A program made the position numbers and the translations under genes. From Nonomuraea angiospora (GTDB lineage: Bacteria > Actinomycetota > Actinomycetes > Streptosporangiales > Streptosporangiaceae), in assembly GCF_014873145.1 (NCBI RefSeq), contig NZ_JADBEK010000001.1:6200001-6264000 (forward strand): 64,000 nt of DNA, given 5' to 3'. Positions within the stretch are counted from its first letter, which is position 1. Each line of letters opens with the position of its first letter. The notes below the pieces were generated by a model that was given only the letters and a program-made list of their open reading frames with translations, did not search any database and was not told where the DNA came from. This document shows, in pieces, positions 9,056 to 17,277 of the stretch.

Positions 9056-10492
9056 TCACCACGTGGCGACATTGAGCTTTCCGTCGGAAGTAACCCGCAC
9101 GACCTGCCCCACCAGCTCCCGCGACTCCGCGTCCGCCAGCAGCCCGCCGTCCTCCACCACCGCGTAGGCCCGCCCACCCGGCACCTCCACCACCAGCACC
9201 CCCCGCTCGGCGGCACCGTCGCGCCCGTGCGCCACCGTGTACCCGGCCACCACCCCCTCCCCCGCCCAGCCCCCCACCAGGGGCACCTCCTCGGCCACGA
9301 ACACCGGCGCGGCGCTCCCCAGCCGCCCTCCCGGCTCGCTCGACCACACCGCGTACGTGTGCTTGGTCAGATGCATCCCCACCCCGCTCACCAGCCCGTG
9401 CCCGGACTGCGCCCGCAGCAGCCCCGCCATGGTCGCCGTGGAGTGCAGGACGTAGTCGCTGGCCGGCCCGCCCGCGTACGGCAGCCCGCCGGTGACCGTG
9501 AGCCCGCGCCGGTCCAGGGGATCGAGCCCGATCGCGTCGCACGCCTGCCGCAGCGCCACCGCGAAACAGCTGTACAGGTCGAGCGCGTTCATGTCGCCGA
9601 GCCCGAGCCCGGACCGCCGGAAAGCGGCCTCCGCCACGGGCCCGATGGCCTGGGAAGACCCCAGCTCGGGCCGCGCGGCCACCTCCCAGGTGTCCTCCCC
9701 GTACGCCCACCCGCGCAGGTAGACCCGCCTCTCGGCGGGCACCCCGAGCCGGTCGGCCAGCCGCGAGCTGGCCAGGACGACGGCCGCGGCCTGGTCCACC
9801 TCCAGCACGGCCACCGTGTCCCTGGTGTAGGGCCAGCCGACGAAGCGGTCGCCCTTCGCGAGCTCGCCGGGGGTGCGGACGGTCCGGCGCCAGGCGTACG
9901 GGTTCGCGGCGGCCACCTCGGTCATCGGCGCCATCAGCCGGCCCCTGTCGCGCATCTCCGCCTCGATCGTGAGCCCGGACGCCGCCCTCCGCGCCGTCTC
10001 CATGATCGCGTAGGTGTGCACCGGCATGAAGAGCCCGTGGGCCAGCGCGTACGGGTGCGGCGGGCGCTCCCATCCGTACGGGGGCTTGGGCACGGCGGGG
10101 TGGCTCCACGGGACGTGCTCGCCCGCCCGCCGGTACGCCCGGCGCGTCGCCAGCGCCTCGGCCCCCGTGACCAGCGCGGAGTCGAGGTCGCCCGCCGCGA
10201 TCCTGGCCGCCGCCTCGCCGATGAGCAGCTGCGGGGCCGTACCGCCGACCTTGGAGTACGCACGGTGGCGCGGCGTCGCGCCGAGGCGCTCGGCGAGGCG
10301 GCCGACCGGCGAGTCGTACTGCCACGAGTCGGTGTGGACGATCTGGATCGAGTCCAGCCGCCCGACGGGGAGCCGGGCGGCCTCGGCGGCCGCGCGCGCC
10401 GTCTCCTCCCACAGATCGAGCGGTTCCGGGCCGGGCTGCTCGCGAATGGTGCGTTGTGCGATGCCGATGAGACAGGGGGTGCGAGGATCCAT
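9056..10492 (-). CDS. Thiolase-like protein type 1 (TLP1-like) with added C-terminal domain
   Basis: A 478-residue thiolase-superfamily protein that opens with MDPRTPCLIGIAQRTIREQ and GPEPLDLWEETARAAAEAA. The N-terminal half shows YSKVGGTAPQLLIGEAAARIAAG where a catalytic thiolase would place its nucleophilic Cys, so that Cys appears to be missing. DLYSCFAVALRQACDAIGLDP replaces the usual NEAFA region. The last 90 or so residues form the extra OB-like domain of mycobacterial TLP1. The family therefore binds lipids or CoA esters but may lack thiolase activity. The start is chosen at 10492 because TTATCA-N17-TTAGAT-N6-ATG gives a leaderless promoter; a longer frame upstream has no family match. 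Confidence 0.85.
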   Translation of the reverse strand: MDPRTPCLIGIAQRTIREQPGPEPLDLWEETARAAAEAARLPVGRLDSIQIVHTDSWQYDSPVGRLAERLGATPRHRAYSKVGGTAPQLLIGEAAARIAAGDLDSALVTGAEALATRRAYRRAGEHVPWSHPAVPKPPYGWERPPHPYALAHGLFMPVHTYAIMETARRAASGLTIEAEMRDRGRLMAPMTEVAAANPYAWRRTVRTPGELAKGDRFVGWPYTRDTVAVLEVDQAAAVVLASSRLADRLGVPAERRVYLRGWAYGEDTWEVAARPELGSSQAIGPVAEAAFRRSGLGLGDMNALDLYSCFAVALRQACDAIGLDPLDRRGLTVTGGLPYAGGPASDYVLHSTATMAGLLRAQSGHGLVSGVGMHLTKHTYAVWSSEPGGRLGSAAPVFVAEEVPLVGGWAGEGVVAGYTVAHGRDGAAERGVLVVEVPGGRAYAVVEDGGLLADAESRELVGQVVRVTSDGKLNVATW

Positions 10493-10775
10493 GAAACCAT
10501 CTAACCAGAACAAGGTTCGGTTGATAAGAAGTGGCATTTGATAATGCCTGTTACCGCTGTTGCGCAAGACAAAAAACGGGCGTCGCAACCTGCGGAGATG
10601 CCAATCATGAATACATGCGGTTTCGCTATTTCCATAACGGAACGGAACCGGACCATGCTTTTTCACGTCGTTTCATGGCCAGCCCCCTGCGCCATTCATT
10701 AACGTTCCGATCGTTTTCCTGGCCCACCGGGGCGCAGTACCCCGCTCTGGGCCGCCGAAAGCCGAAAGGAGCTCC

Positions 10776-11897
10776 ATGTTTTCCCGAGCAAGGCGCATCG
10801 CGTTCCCGCTCGCCGGCCTGATGGCCGTCGGGCTGGCCGCGGGCATGGTCGGCGGCACCCCGGCCAACGCCCAAGCACCCTCCGACGTCGTGTCCCAGAA
10901 CTCCGCCACCCCCGCCGAGCAGGCGGTCCAGTTCTGGACCCCCGACCGCGTCAAGCTGGCCACCGACTACGACGCCGGCCTCGACCTGACCTCCAAGGGC
11001 GTCAAGGGCAGCAACGACGCACCTGACGGCCCTCCGGGATCCGTCCCGCCGATCGGTGAGGAGAAGACGAAGACCAAGAAGAGCAAGCAGGTCAATCTGC
11101 CCAACACGGTCGGCCGCGTGTTCTTCACGCTCCCCAAGGCCGACCCGCGCGACCCGAGGAGCTGGCGCTACTGCTCGGCCAGCTCGGTCCAGGGCAAGTA
11201 CCGCAACCTCGTGGCGACCTCGGCCCACTGCGTCTACGACACCAGCAAGAACACCTTCTACGACAACTGGATCTTCATTCCGTCGTACTGGGACGGCAAC
11301 AACGTCTGGGAGGGCAAGGCGCCCTACGGCATCTACGCCGCCAAGACGTTCAACGCGCACGACGACTTCGTGGTGAAGGAGGACTACGACTTCGACTACG
11401 CGTTCGTCAACGTCTACAACGGCATCAAGGTCAACTGGGAGAGGGTCAACGGCAAGTGGCAGTGGACGGTCAAGAACGTCGGCCGCCTCGGTGACAACGT
11501 CGGCGGCCAGGGCTTCACCTGGAACCGGAGCACGAAGCTGAACGTGTACTCGTTCGGGTACCCGGCCGGCGAGCACCCCGACGGCGACAAGCCGTTCACC
11601 GGCCGCACGATGAAGTTCTGCTACGGCAAGACCCGGCCGATGCCCGAGGCCAGGAAGTACAACCTGCAGGAGCACATCGGCTTCAAGTGCTCCTTCACCG
11701 CCGGCGCGAGCGGCGGGCCGTTCCTCTACAACTACAAGAGCGCGTCGCGCACCGGCTACCTGGTCGGCGTCAACAGCGTCGCCTGGGACACCGACGCCAA
11801 CGACCGCTACGACTACATCTCGTCCCCGTACTTCAACACCGACACGTACAAGGTCTACAAGGCCGCGGCCAACCGCTGGACCGGCAACTTCCGCTGA
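10776..11897 (+). CDS. P1: secreted trypsin-fold serine protease (V8/glutamyl-endopeptidase-like), intact triad
   Basis: A 373-residue exported peptidase-like protein, first of six tandem paralogues. The signal peptide is residues 1 to about 33 (ending ANAQA). A pro-region carries the array-wide FWTPDR motif, and the catalytic domain runs from about 105. The triad is visible: His151 in ATSAHCVYD, Asp207 in DYDFDYAF and Ser312 in GASGGPF. Cys133/152 and Cys282/305 are probably disulfides. Only about 20 residues separate the Asp strand from the GRLGDNVGGQGF block, the short form. RBS AAAGGAG lies 4 bases before the ATG. P1 should be an active endopeptidase of the COG3591/S1B type; specificity is unknown. 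Confidence 0.88.
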   Translation: MFSRARRIAFPLAGLMAVGLAAGMVGGTPANAQAPSDVVSQNSATPAEQAVQFWTPDRVKLATDYDAGLDLTSKGVKGSNDAPDGPPGSVPPIGEEKTKTKKSKQVNLPNTVGRVFFTLPKADPRDPRSWRYCSASSVQGKYRNLVATSAHCVYDTSKNTFYDNWIFIPSYWDGNNVWEGKAPYGIYAAKTFNAHDDFVVKEDYDFDYAFVNVYNGIKVNWERVNGKWQWTVKNVGRLGDNVGGQGFTWNRSTKLNVYSFGYPAGEHPDGDKPFTGRTMKFCYGKTRPMPEARKYNLQEHIGFKCSFTAGASGGPFLYNYKSASRTGYLVGVNSVAWDTDANDRYDYISSPYFNTDTYKVYKAAANRWTGNFR

Positions 11898-11913
11898 TCG
11901 AGGTGGCTTACGA

Positions 11914-11945
11914 GGCCCCGGTTCTCCTGGGAACCGGGGTCTTCC
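11914..11945 (+). terminator. Terminator after P1
   Basis: A 9-base GC stem (CCCCGGTTC at 11916-11924, GAACCGGGG at 11931-11939) lies 18 bases after the P1 stop and is followed by TCTTCC. Confidence 0.7.
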
Positions 11946-12072
11946 ACTGAGGCGTACATCACTGGAGCGGGCGCGGAATGAGCGGAATTCAACAAGCGCC
12001 TACACCCGCTCTGACCTGCGGAAACGTCCGTTACCAATGATCATTTAGAGATCTGTCTGACGGTGTCCTTAT

Positions 12073-12087
12073 AGTGCACAGAGCACT
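12073..12087. promoter_or_regulatory. Small palindrome upstream of P2
   Basis: AGTGC-ACAGA-GCACT is a perfect 5-base inverted repeat about 90 bases before the P2 start, next to AT-rich sequence. It resembles a degenerate Crp-type or other dimer operator, but no second copy was seen. Confidence 0.3.
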
Positions 12088-12177
12088 CTTGATCAGGTAA
12101 CGAATCTCTATCCTGGCTGCAATACCACCAGTTCATCTGGAAAAATCCACCCTTACGACCCCAAGAAAGGCTAATTC

Positions 12178-13281
12178 ATGATCCCCCGGGCCAGGCACTT
12201 GGTGGCGGCTGCGCTCAGCAGCGCGCTGCTGATGGCGCCTGCCTTCACGGGGATCGCGAACGCCGCGCGCGACAGCAGGGTCTTCGCCGTCTCGCTGGCC
12301 AAGACCGCGGTGGACGTGAAGCGGGTCGCCGACTACTGGACCCCCGACCAGCTCAAGCAGGCCGACAGCTACAGCCCCGCGACGCCCGGCACCCAGGCCG
12401 CCACCCCGGCGCCGTCGGCCTCCGCGCAGGCCTCCAACGCCGCCACGCAGGCCGCGACCACCGTCACGCGGGCCGTCGCCGCCCAGGCGGTGCCGCCCGT
12501 GCTGGCGCGCAAGGGCACGGTCGCCAGGACCATGGGCAAGGTCTTCTTCCGGTTCGGGGACAAGGAGTACTGGTGCTCCGCCAGCGCGGTCGCCGCCAAG
12601 AACCGCAGCGTCGTCGCGACGGCCGGGCACTGCGCGTACGACCCGCGGCAGGCCAAGGCGGCCGACTACTGGATCTTCGTCCCCAACCCCGGGTCCAACG
12701 GCGAGACGCCCGACGGCATCTACGTGGGCTCCTCGATCAGCATGCACGAGGACTGGTCGGGCAAGGGCGACTACGACTTCGACTACGCGTTCGTGACCGT
12801 GCACCGCGGCTTCAAGTGGGAGTCCAAGGACGGCCGCTACGTCATGAAGGACGTGGGCCGGCTCCAGGACAACGTCGGCGGCCAGGGCATCGAGCTCAAC
12901 AAGAAGCCGACCACGTACACGGTGACCGCGTTCGGCTACCCGGCGGGCGCGCAGCCCGACGGCACCCGACCGTTCGACGGCAAGCGCCTGCGCATGTGCA
13001 AGGAAGGCCCCACCCGCTGGACCTCCGCCGTCAGCCTCGACCTGCAGAAGGGCGTGCAGCTGCTCAACTGCGACTTCAGCCCGGGCGCGAGCGGCGGTCC
13101 GTGGCTGATCGGCTTCAACAAGGACCGCTGGACCGGCTATCTGAACGGCGTCAACAGCCTGACCTGGAACAGAGACGCGAAAGGCTGGTACGACGCGGTG
13201 TCGTCTCCGTACTTCGACACCACCGCCGGAGAGGTCTACCGACGCGCCGCCGCGCAGACCACTCCGCCAAATGTGACCTAA
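12178..13281 (+). CDS. P2: secreted trypsin-fold serine protease, intact triad
   Basis: A 367-residue exported protein. Signal peptide 1-29 (ends IANA); pro-region with the YWTPDQLK motif; an Ala/Thr/Gln-rich flexible stretch (about 68-105); then the protease domain. The triad is complete: His151 in ATAGHCAYD, Asp202 in DYDFDYAF, Ser305 in GASGGPW. The Asp-to-GRLQDNVGGQG spacing is short, as in P1. It lacks the KRIL-type signal peptide shared by P3-P6. ATG 12178 follows AGAAAGG. Expected role: extracellular endopeptidase, perhaps a processing enzyme for the other array members (inference). A Crp-like palindrome overlaps its stop codon. Confidence 0.87.
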   Translation: MIPRARHLVAAALSSALLMAPAFTGIANAARDSRVFAVSLAKTAVDVKRVADYWTPDQLKQADSYSPATPGTQAATPAPSASAQASNAATQAATTVTRAVAAQAVPPVLARKGTVARTMGKVFFRFGDKEYWCSASAVAAKNRSVVATAGHCAYDPRQAKAADYWIFVPNPGSNGETPDGIYVGSSISMHEDWSGKGDYDFDYAFVTVHRGFKWESKDGRYVMKDVGRLQDNVGGQGIELNKKPTTYTVTAFGYPAGAQPDGTRPFDGKRLRMCKEGPTRWTSAVSLDLQKGVQLLNCDFSPGASGGPWLIGFNKDRWTGYLNGVNSLTWNRDAKGWYDAVSSPYFDTTAGEVYRRAAAQTTPPNVT

Positions 13282-13287
13282 ATCACT
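13272..13287. promoter_or_regulatory. Crp-like site upstream of P3
   Basis: TGTGA-CCTAAA-TCACT, nine of ten positions of the Crp palindrome TGTGA-N6-TCACA. It overlaps the P2 stop codon and lies about 190 bases before the P3 start. Confidence 0.55.
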
Positions 13288-13478
13288 GCAACCGTCCGGT
13301 CACTACTGGTGATCAGCGCATCCTTTGTCTCAACAAGGTCACGACACCCCGTTGGAACGCTGACATGATCTACCTGAAATTCACACGTCCATTGTCAAAC
13401 CGGTAAGTTCCGGGCTGTCCGTTTGCTGAGTTATGGAGGTGCACGAGGCGCCTCATGTCAGCGCAACCTGGAGTTACC

Positions 13479-14642
13479 TTGAAGCGAATCCTTCTGCCCG
13501 CCGGCGGCGCCGTCCTCGCGACCGGCCTGCTCGCGGTAGGTCTGACCGGTACGGCCCAGGCCGACGGCGACGTCTCCCACGACCCGATGGCCAACAACAC
13601 CGCCGAGGCGGCCTCCGTCGCCTCCTTCTGGCTCGCCTCGAACGGGGCCGCGCTCCGCCAGGCGACCCAGTACACCTGGGACGCGAAGGAAGTCCGAAAG
13701 GTCGTCTCCAAGGGCGGTTACAGCCCTGACGGCCGCCCCGGCACCACGGCGCCGACCGGCGAGACGAAGTCGACCGCCAAGGCCCAGAACGTGAACATCC
13801 CCAAGACCATCGGCAAGGTCTTCTTCGTCGACGGCTCCGGCAAGTTCCGCTGGTGCTCGGCCACCTCCATCCAGTCGAACTACCGCAACCTGGTCTCCAC
13901 GGCCGGCCACTGCGTGTACGACACGGACAGCGACAAGGCCCTCCTCGACAACTGGGTCTTCGTCCCCGGCTACTACCAGGGCAAGGCCCCGTGGGGCATC
14001 TACGTGGGCAAGCAGGCCTTCACCCACTACGACTTCGACACCTACGAGGACTACGACCGCGACTACGCGTTCGTCACCGTCTACAACGGCATCCAGTTCA
14101 ACGGTGTGAAGCAGGTGGACCGCAAGGACTTCCAGTCCTTCACCGGCCCCAAGCGCTCGTGGGGCGGCCGTTACTACATCCTGCTGTCCAAGGACGCCGG
14201 CCGCCTCGGTGACAACGTCGGCGGCCAGGGCTTCGCCTGGAACCAGCCCACCGGCAAGCCCGTCCGCGCCTTCGGCTACCCGGCCGCTCCGCACCCGGAC
14301 GGCAACAAGGTCTACAGCGGCGTCACGCCGAAGAACTGCTACGGCACGACCACCGCCAAGGCGGTCGGCGCCCCCTGGCTCAAGATCGAAGAGCACATCG
14401 GCCTCAAGTGCGCCGTGACCCCCGGTTACGACGGCGGCCCCTGGCTCCTCAACTACAGCAACGGCAAGCGCCTGGGTTACGTGAACGGTGTGACGAGCAC
14501 CTTCGCCGACCAGGACGGCAACGACCGCATCGACTACATCACCTCGCCCTACTTCGACGGCGAGACGGCAGCGGTCTACAACGCCGCCAAGAACGTGTGG
14601 TCCGGCAAGATCGTCGGCCCGAACGGCGAGCTGTACAAGTAA
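13479..14642 (+). CDS. P3: secreted trypsin-fold protein with catalytic Ser replaced by Asp
   Basis: A 387-residue exported paralogue. Signal peptide 1-28 (MKRILLPAGG...TAQA); the FWLASNGAALRQA pro-motif; protease fold from about 105. His144 (STAGHCVYD) and Asp195 (DYDRDYAF) are kept, as are the Cys pairs, but the GxSGG serine is Asp318 (PGYDGGPW). It is therefore predicted to lack serine-protease activity. A loop of about 36 residues separates the Asp strand from GRLGDNVGGQGF, intermediate between P1/P2 and P4-P6. TTG 13479 is chosen because GGAG-N6-TTG-AAGCGA matches the start context of P4-P6; an in-frame ATG at 13455 is the alternative. The tail GPNGELYK is shared with P6. Confidence 0.85.
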   Translation: MKRILLPAGGAVLATGLLAVGLTGTAQADGDVSHDPMANNTAEAASVASFWLASNGAALRQATQYTWDAKEVRKVVSKGGYSPDGRPGTTAPTGETKSTAKAQNVNIPKTIGKVFFVDGSGKFRWCSATSIQSNYRNLVSTAGHCVYDTDSDKALLDNWVFVPGYYQGKAPWGIYVGKQAFTHYDFDTYEDYDRDYAFVTVYNGIQFNGVKQVDRKDFQSFTGPKRSWGGRYYILLSKDAGRLGDNVGGQGFAWNQPTGKPVRAFGYPAAPHPDGNKVYSGVTPKNCYGTTTAKAVGAPWLKIEEHIGLKCAVTPGYDGGPWLLNYSNGKRLGYVNGVTSTFADQDGNDRIDYITSPYFDGETAAVYNAAKNVWSGKIVGPNGELYK

Positions 14643-14656
14643 GCCCTTCCAGGGGA

Positions 14657-14692
14657 AAGGCGAGGGTCTCGGCATCCCGAGGCCCTCGCCTT
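14657..14692 (+). terminator. Terminator after P3
   Basis: A 10-base stem (AAGGCGAGGG at 14657-14666, CCCTCGCCTT at 14683-14692) with T-rich sequence after it, 14 bases past the P3 stop. Confidence 0.8.
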
Positions 14693-14722
14693 AACTCTTT
14701 CCTGGCCCGAAAGCCCGGCCTT

Positions 14723-14775
14723 CCCCTTGGGGGCGCTTCGCGCCATGAAGTTCCAGACAGCGCCTCCCCAAGGGG
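14723..14775. repeat. Long inverted repeat
   Basis: The left arm CCCCTTGGGGGCGCT (14723-14737) pairs with AGCGCCTCCCCAAGGGG (14759-14775), with one bulge and a 21-base loop. It could be a second terminator or a dispersed intergenic element. There is no T-tract. Confidence 0.6.
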
Positions 14776-15059
14776 CTCGCGCCCCCTTCGACCTCCCCAA
14801 CCCCCCGCTCGCTTCGCCCGCCAGCCTCCGCCCCTTGCCCGGTTACCGGCTTGGCCTGCTGGAGCCCGCCCCGGCGAGGGGCTCCCGCCCCTCGCGCACC
14901 CCCGACGTGAGCATGTGAAGGCCGACCACCACTTTGACCATCAAGGGAAACCAACAGAGTCGGTAAGCGGGCGCAACGGTGGGAAAAGACCGCCCCGCCG
15001 CCCCGGGTGCGATGCAGACGCCCTCGTCGCAAAGGCGCCCACCCGTGCCGATGCCGGCA

Positions 15060-15971
15060 CTAACCCTGCTGCCCGCCGGCTTCGTCGAACAGCTCCTCCA
15101 GGGCCTGGGCGGTTGCCGCGCGGGTGGTCCAGGTTTCCAGTTGTGCAAGATCGGTGCAGGCGGTGATCCGAGCCCGTACGTCCTCTGGGACGTCAAGGCC
15201 ACGGGCGGCGAGCACCAGCAGGACTGCCCTGGCCTCCCCTTCGGCCTTGCCCTCGGCCTTGCCCTCCGCCTTGCCTTGTTCACGGCCGCGGCCGAAGTGT
15301 TCGCGAGCGAAGGGGGTGTAGACGGGCCAGTCGGTAGACGTCATGATCTCCTCCATGAGGCGGCGTACTTCTGGCGCAGCCATGCTGTAAGCGTATTCAG
15401 TGTACTTCAGAGCGTGATCGTCATCCGTGTCAGTCAGCGCCGCGGCGAATGCTTCAACCACCTTGCGGTCACGGCCGTGGACCATGATCGACATGGCCGC
15501 CAACCCCAGGTGACCGGCGGCCTCCTGGGGGTCGGTGAGGGCTGGAATGCTGTCCGGCCCCAGAACCAGGGCCTGCAGCCGGTAGCCGGTCAGCCCGGAC
15601 TCGATCGGCTGCGCGTAGTAGGCGGCCGTAGCCCGGTCGGGACAGATGACCAGGACCGTGACGTCGCAGCCCAACATCAGCCACAAAACGGCGGCATAGC
15701 GGGCCAGCTGCCGGGGAGCCTTGGACTTGTCCTGCTGGATTTCCACGATGATGGCGTGCGCGGGATCTTGCGACGGCCCCAGGACGAGGACCATGTCGGC
15801 GTGGATGTCGTCGGAACGACGGGTGTTGAAGGTCGTGTTCTCCAGCCGGACCAGCGGGGTGTCGGGCAGTTCCACCCCCATGAGATCGCGCAGAATCTCC
15901 ACCGCCAGCTCGGGGCGATGCTCGAACATCTTGACGAGGGCGTCATGTCGGGGGGACGGCATGGCACCCAT
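15060..15971 (-). CDS. PD-(D/E)XK nuclease-like protein (Rpn/YhgA-related)
   Basis: A 303-residue protein of a family common near mobile DNA in actinomycetes. The core shows RPELAVEILRDLMGVELP, then DIHADMVLVL and AIIVEIQQDKSK, which fit the Asp and Glu-x-Gln positions of a PD-(D/E)XK fold, then TVLVICPD. The C-terminus has the KAEGKAEGKAEG repeat typical of Rpn-like proteins before a helical tail. The start is uncertain: ATG 15971 or 15962 fits the family N-terminus (MPSPRHDALVKMF), while the open frame continues to 16232 without recognisable sequence. The role is probably DNA nicking or element-associated; it sits beside a broken transposase and splits the protease-like array. Confidence 0.75.
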   Translation of the reverse strand: MGAMPSPRHDALVKMFEHRPELAVEILRDLMGVELPDTPLVRLENTTFNTRRSDDIHADMVLVLGPSQDPAHAIIVEIQQDKSKAPRQLARYAAVLWLMLGCDVTVLVICPDRATAAYYAQPIESGLTGYRLQALVLGPDSIPALTDPQEAAGHLGLAAMSIMVHGRDRKVVEAFAAALTDTDDDHALKYTEYAYSMAAPEVRRLMEEIMTSTDWPVYTPFAREHFGRGREQGKAEGKAEGKAEGEARAVLLVLAARGLDVPEDVRARITACTDLAQLETWTTRAATAQALEELFDEAGGQQG

Positions 15972-16260
15972 TGTCACATGTTGAGTACGCAAAGCGACGA
16001 GAGTTGGCATCAACTCATCGCATAGACGCACGGCTCCAGGCCCAGGATGAGCCAGCCGGTCAACGACCGCCGGCCCCAATTTGCGAAATCCGCCCTTTGG
16101 CATCCCCCACGCGTTCCGCCAGATCCGCCGCGTCAGCCCGACGCGGGAGGCCGGCGGGGCGCTGCTGCGTCTTGCGTCAGAGACAGCTGGATACCCGCCC
16201 AAGCGTAAGATCTTTTTTGGATCTGCTGACACAGAGTGTTTACCTTGTCACGATGGGCAC

Positions 16261-16665
16261 ATGCATCGTGGCGATCTGACGAACGCCGAATGGGAACGGC
16301 TGGCATCGCTGCTATCCCCCGGCGACACACTTGGAGACCGGTGGGACGAGCACCGGATGATGATCAATGGGGTGCTCTACCAAGCCAGGACCGGTCTGCG
16401 GTGGCGTCATCTGCCCGGGCGATTCGGCTGCTGGGTGACCATCTACCGGCACCACCGCCACTGGACGGCCGACGGCACCTGGCGGCGGCTGCTGAGAGCG
16501 ATCGAGACCGCTCAGGACGACGCGACGACCGATGGCGGCGCCGCACAGCCACCACCGCGCCCCGCGCCCGTCCGCCACCCCCGGCACGAAGCCCTCGCCC
16601 ACGATCCGGTGCTGCTGAGCCTGCGCTCCCACCTGGCGGCGGTCGTCCGGCAGAGGGACATCTAG
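16261..16665 (+). pseudogene. Truncated IS5-type transposase (DUF4096 N-terminal part)
   Basis: The first 85 or so residues (MHRGDLTNAEWERLASLL, GDRWDEHRMMINGVLYQARTGLRWRHLPGRFG, TIYRHHRHWTADGTWRRLLRAI, summarised by position) match the N-terminal domain of IS5-family transposases. The DDE domain that should follow is absent; after residue 90 the sequence turns into Pro/Ala/His-rich non-family text and stops. It is therefore a decayed fragment. No clear terminal inverted repeats or target duplication were found, though AGATC...GATCT lies at 16208-16224 just upstream. It marks past insertion inside the P1-P6 block. Confidence 0.8.
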
Positions 16666-16871
16666 TCCCTGGGCCCTACCTACTTGGCGTATCGGCGGCA
16701 CCCGCAATCGGCCCGCCCGACCGGTTCGCCCTTCCTCCGACGGCCGAGGAGCACCCCTCCAGCTCCTCGCCCGCCATCACGCACACTGAGGCGCTCCGAA
16801 GCGCCCCAGTCCACATAGGCCAGGCGCGGGGCGTCTCCCCCTACGACCGACCCCACGCCTGGCGCTCGACA

Positions 16872-16915
16872 GCCGTCCTCGCCGCCCCTCCTCCCGGCGA
16901 GGACGGCCGTTTTTT
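16872..16915 (+). terminator. Strong rho-independent terminator
   Basis: A 13-base perfect stem (GCCGTCCTCGCCG at 16872-16884, CGGCGAGGACGGC at 16895-16907) is followed by a T6 tract at 16910-16915. It insulates P4 from the transposase fragment. Confidence 0.85.
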
Positions 16916-16992
16916 GCCCTCTATAACCCGAACCTGAAGATCACCTGTGAGGATTGGACCGAGTTAGACGGATAAGGTGTCAATCCGGTTCC

Positions 16993-17008
16993 TGTGATCT
17001 AAGTCACG
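16993..17008. promoter_or_regulatory. Crp-like site upstream of P4
   Basis: TGTGA-TCTAAG-TCACG, nine of ten palindrome positions, 270 bases before the P4 start. The P5 site lies at an almost equal distance (276). Confidence 0.6.
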
Positions 17009-17203
17009 TTTCACCGACTACGGTACGTGGCGGGCCACTAACGACACTCCAGTCCCGTCAGCAATTACCCCGTCATACCCAGCGAAAACGTAACTATCCA
17101 ATCACCGCGCGCAAAGATCTCTGACAGATAACAGCACGGTAACGGCGGTAGGGGCGCCTACCGGATCGCCCAAAGCGGGTTCCACCTGCGGAGATCACCA
17201 CGC

Positions 17204-17242
17204 TATGTTCCTTGCTATCCCTTTACTGACGCATGGGACGCA
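17204..17242 (+). repeat. Duplicated leader element, copy 1 (P4)
   Basis: 39 bases beginning TATGTTCCTTGCTATCC and ending GGGACGCA, identical at 38 of 39 positions to 19243-19281 before P5. It lies 35 bases before the P4 start and may include the -10 (TATGTT) and 5' UTR. Confidence 0.85.
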
Positions 17243-17277
17243 TGTTGCGACCCACGACAGAGCAAGGAGCAGTTCCC

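Larger units (their letters stand above)
14643..15059. other. Intergenic stretch after P3
   Basis: It holds the P3 terminator, a long imperfect hairpin (14723-14775), and C-rich low-complexity sequence up to the 3' end of the nuclease-like gene. Frames here lack RBS and family matches, and I see no gene. Confidence 0.6.
16666..17277. other. Long intergenic region before P4
   Basis: It contains an imperfect hairpin at about 16820-16862 (CCAGGCG/CGCCTGG arms), the terminator at 16872-16915, an AT-richer control region with a Crp-like site (16993-17008), a GGTAGG-GGCG-CCTACC palindrome near 17146-17161 and the leader shared with P5 (17204-17242). I see no coding gene. Confidence 0.65.

Noticed and set aside
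16930..17277. ydaO-type or other riboswitch before P4 or P5
   Set aside because: The long leaders made me look, since Crp and such RNAs co-occur on some cell-wall genes, but I could not find the conserved blocks of a known class.
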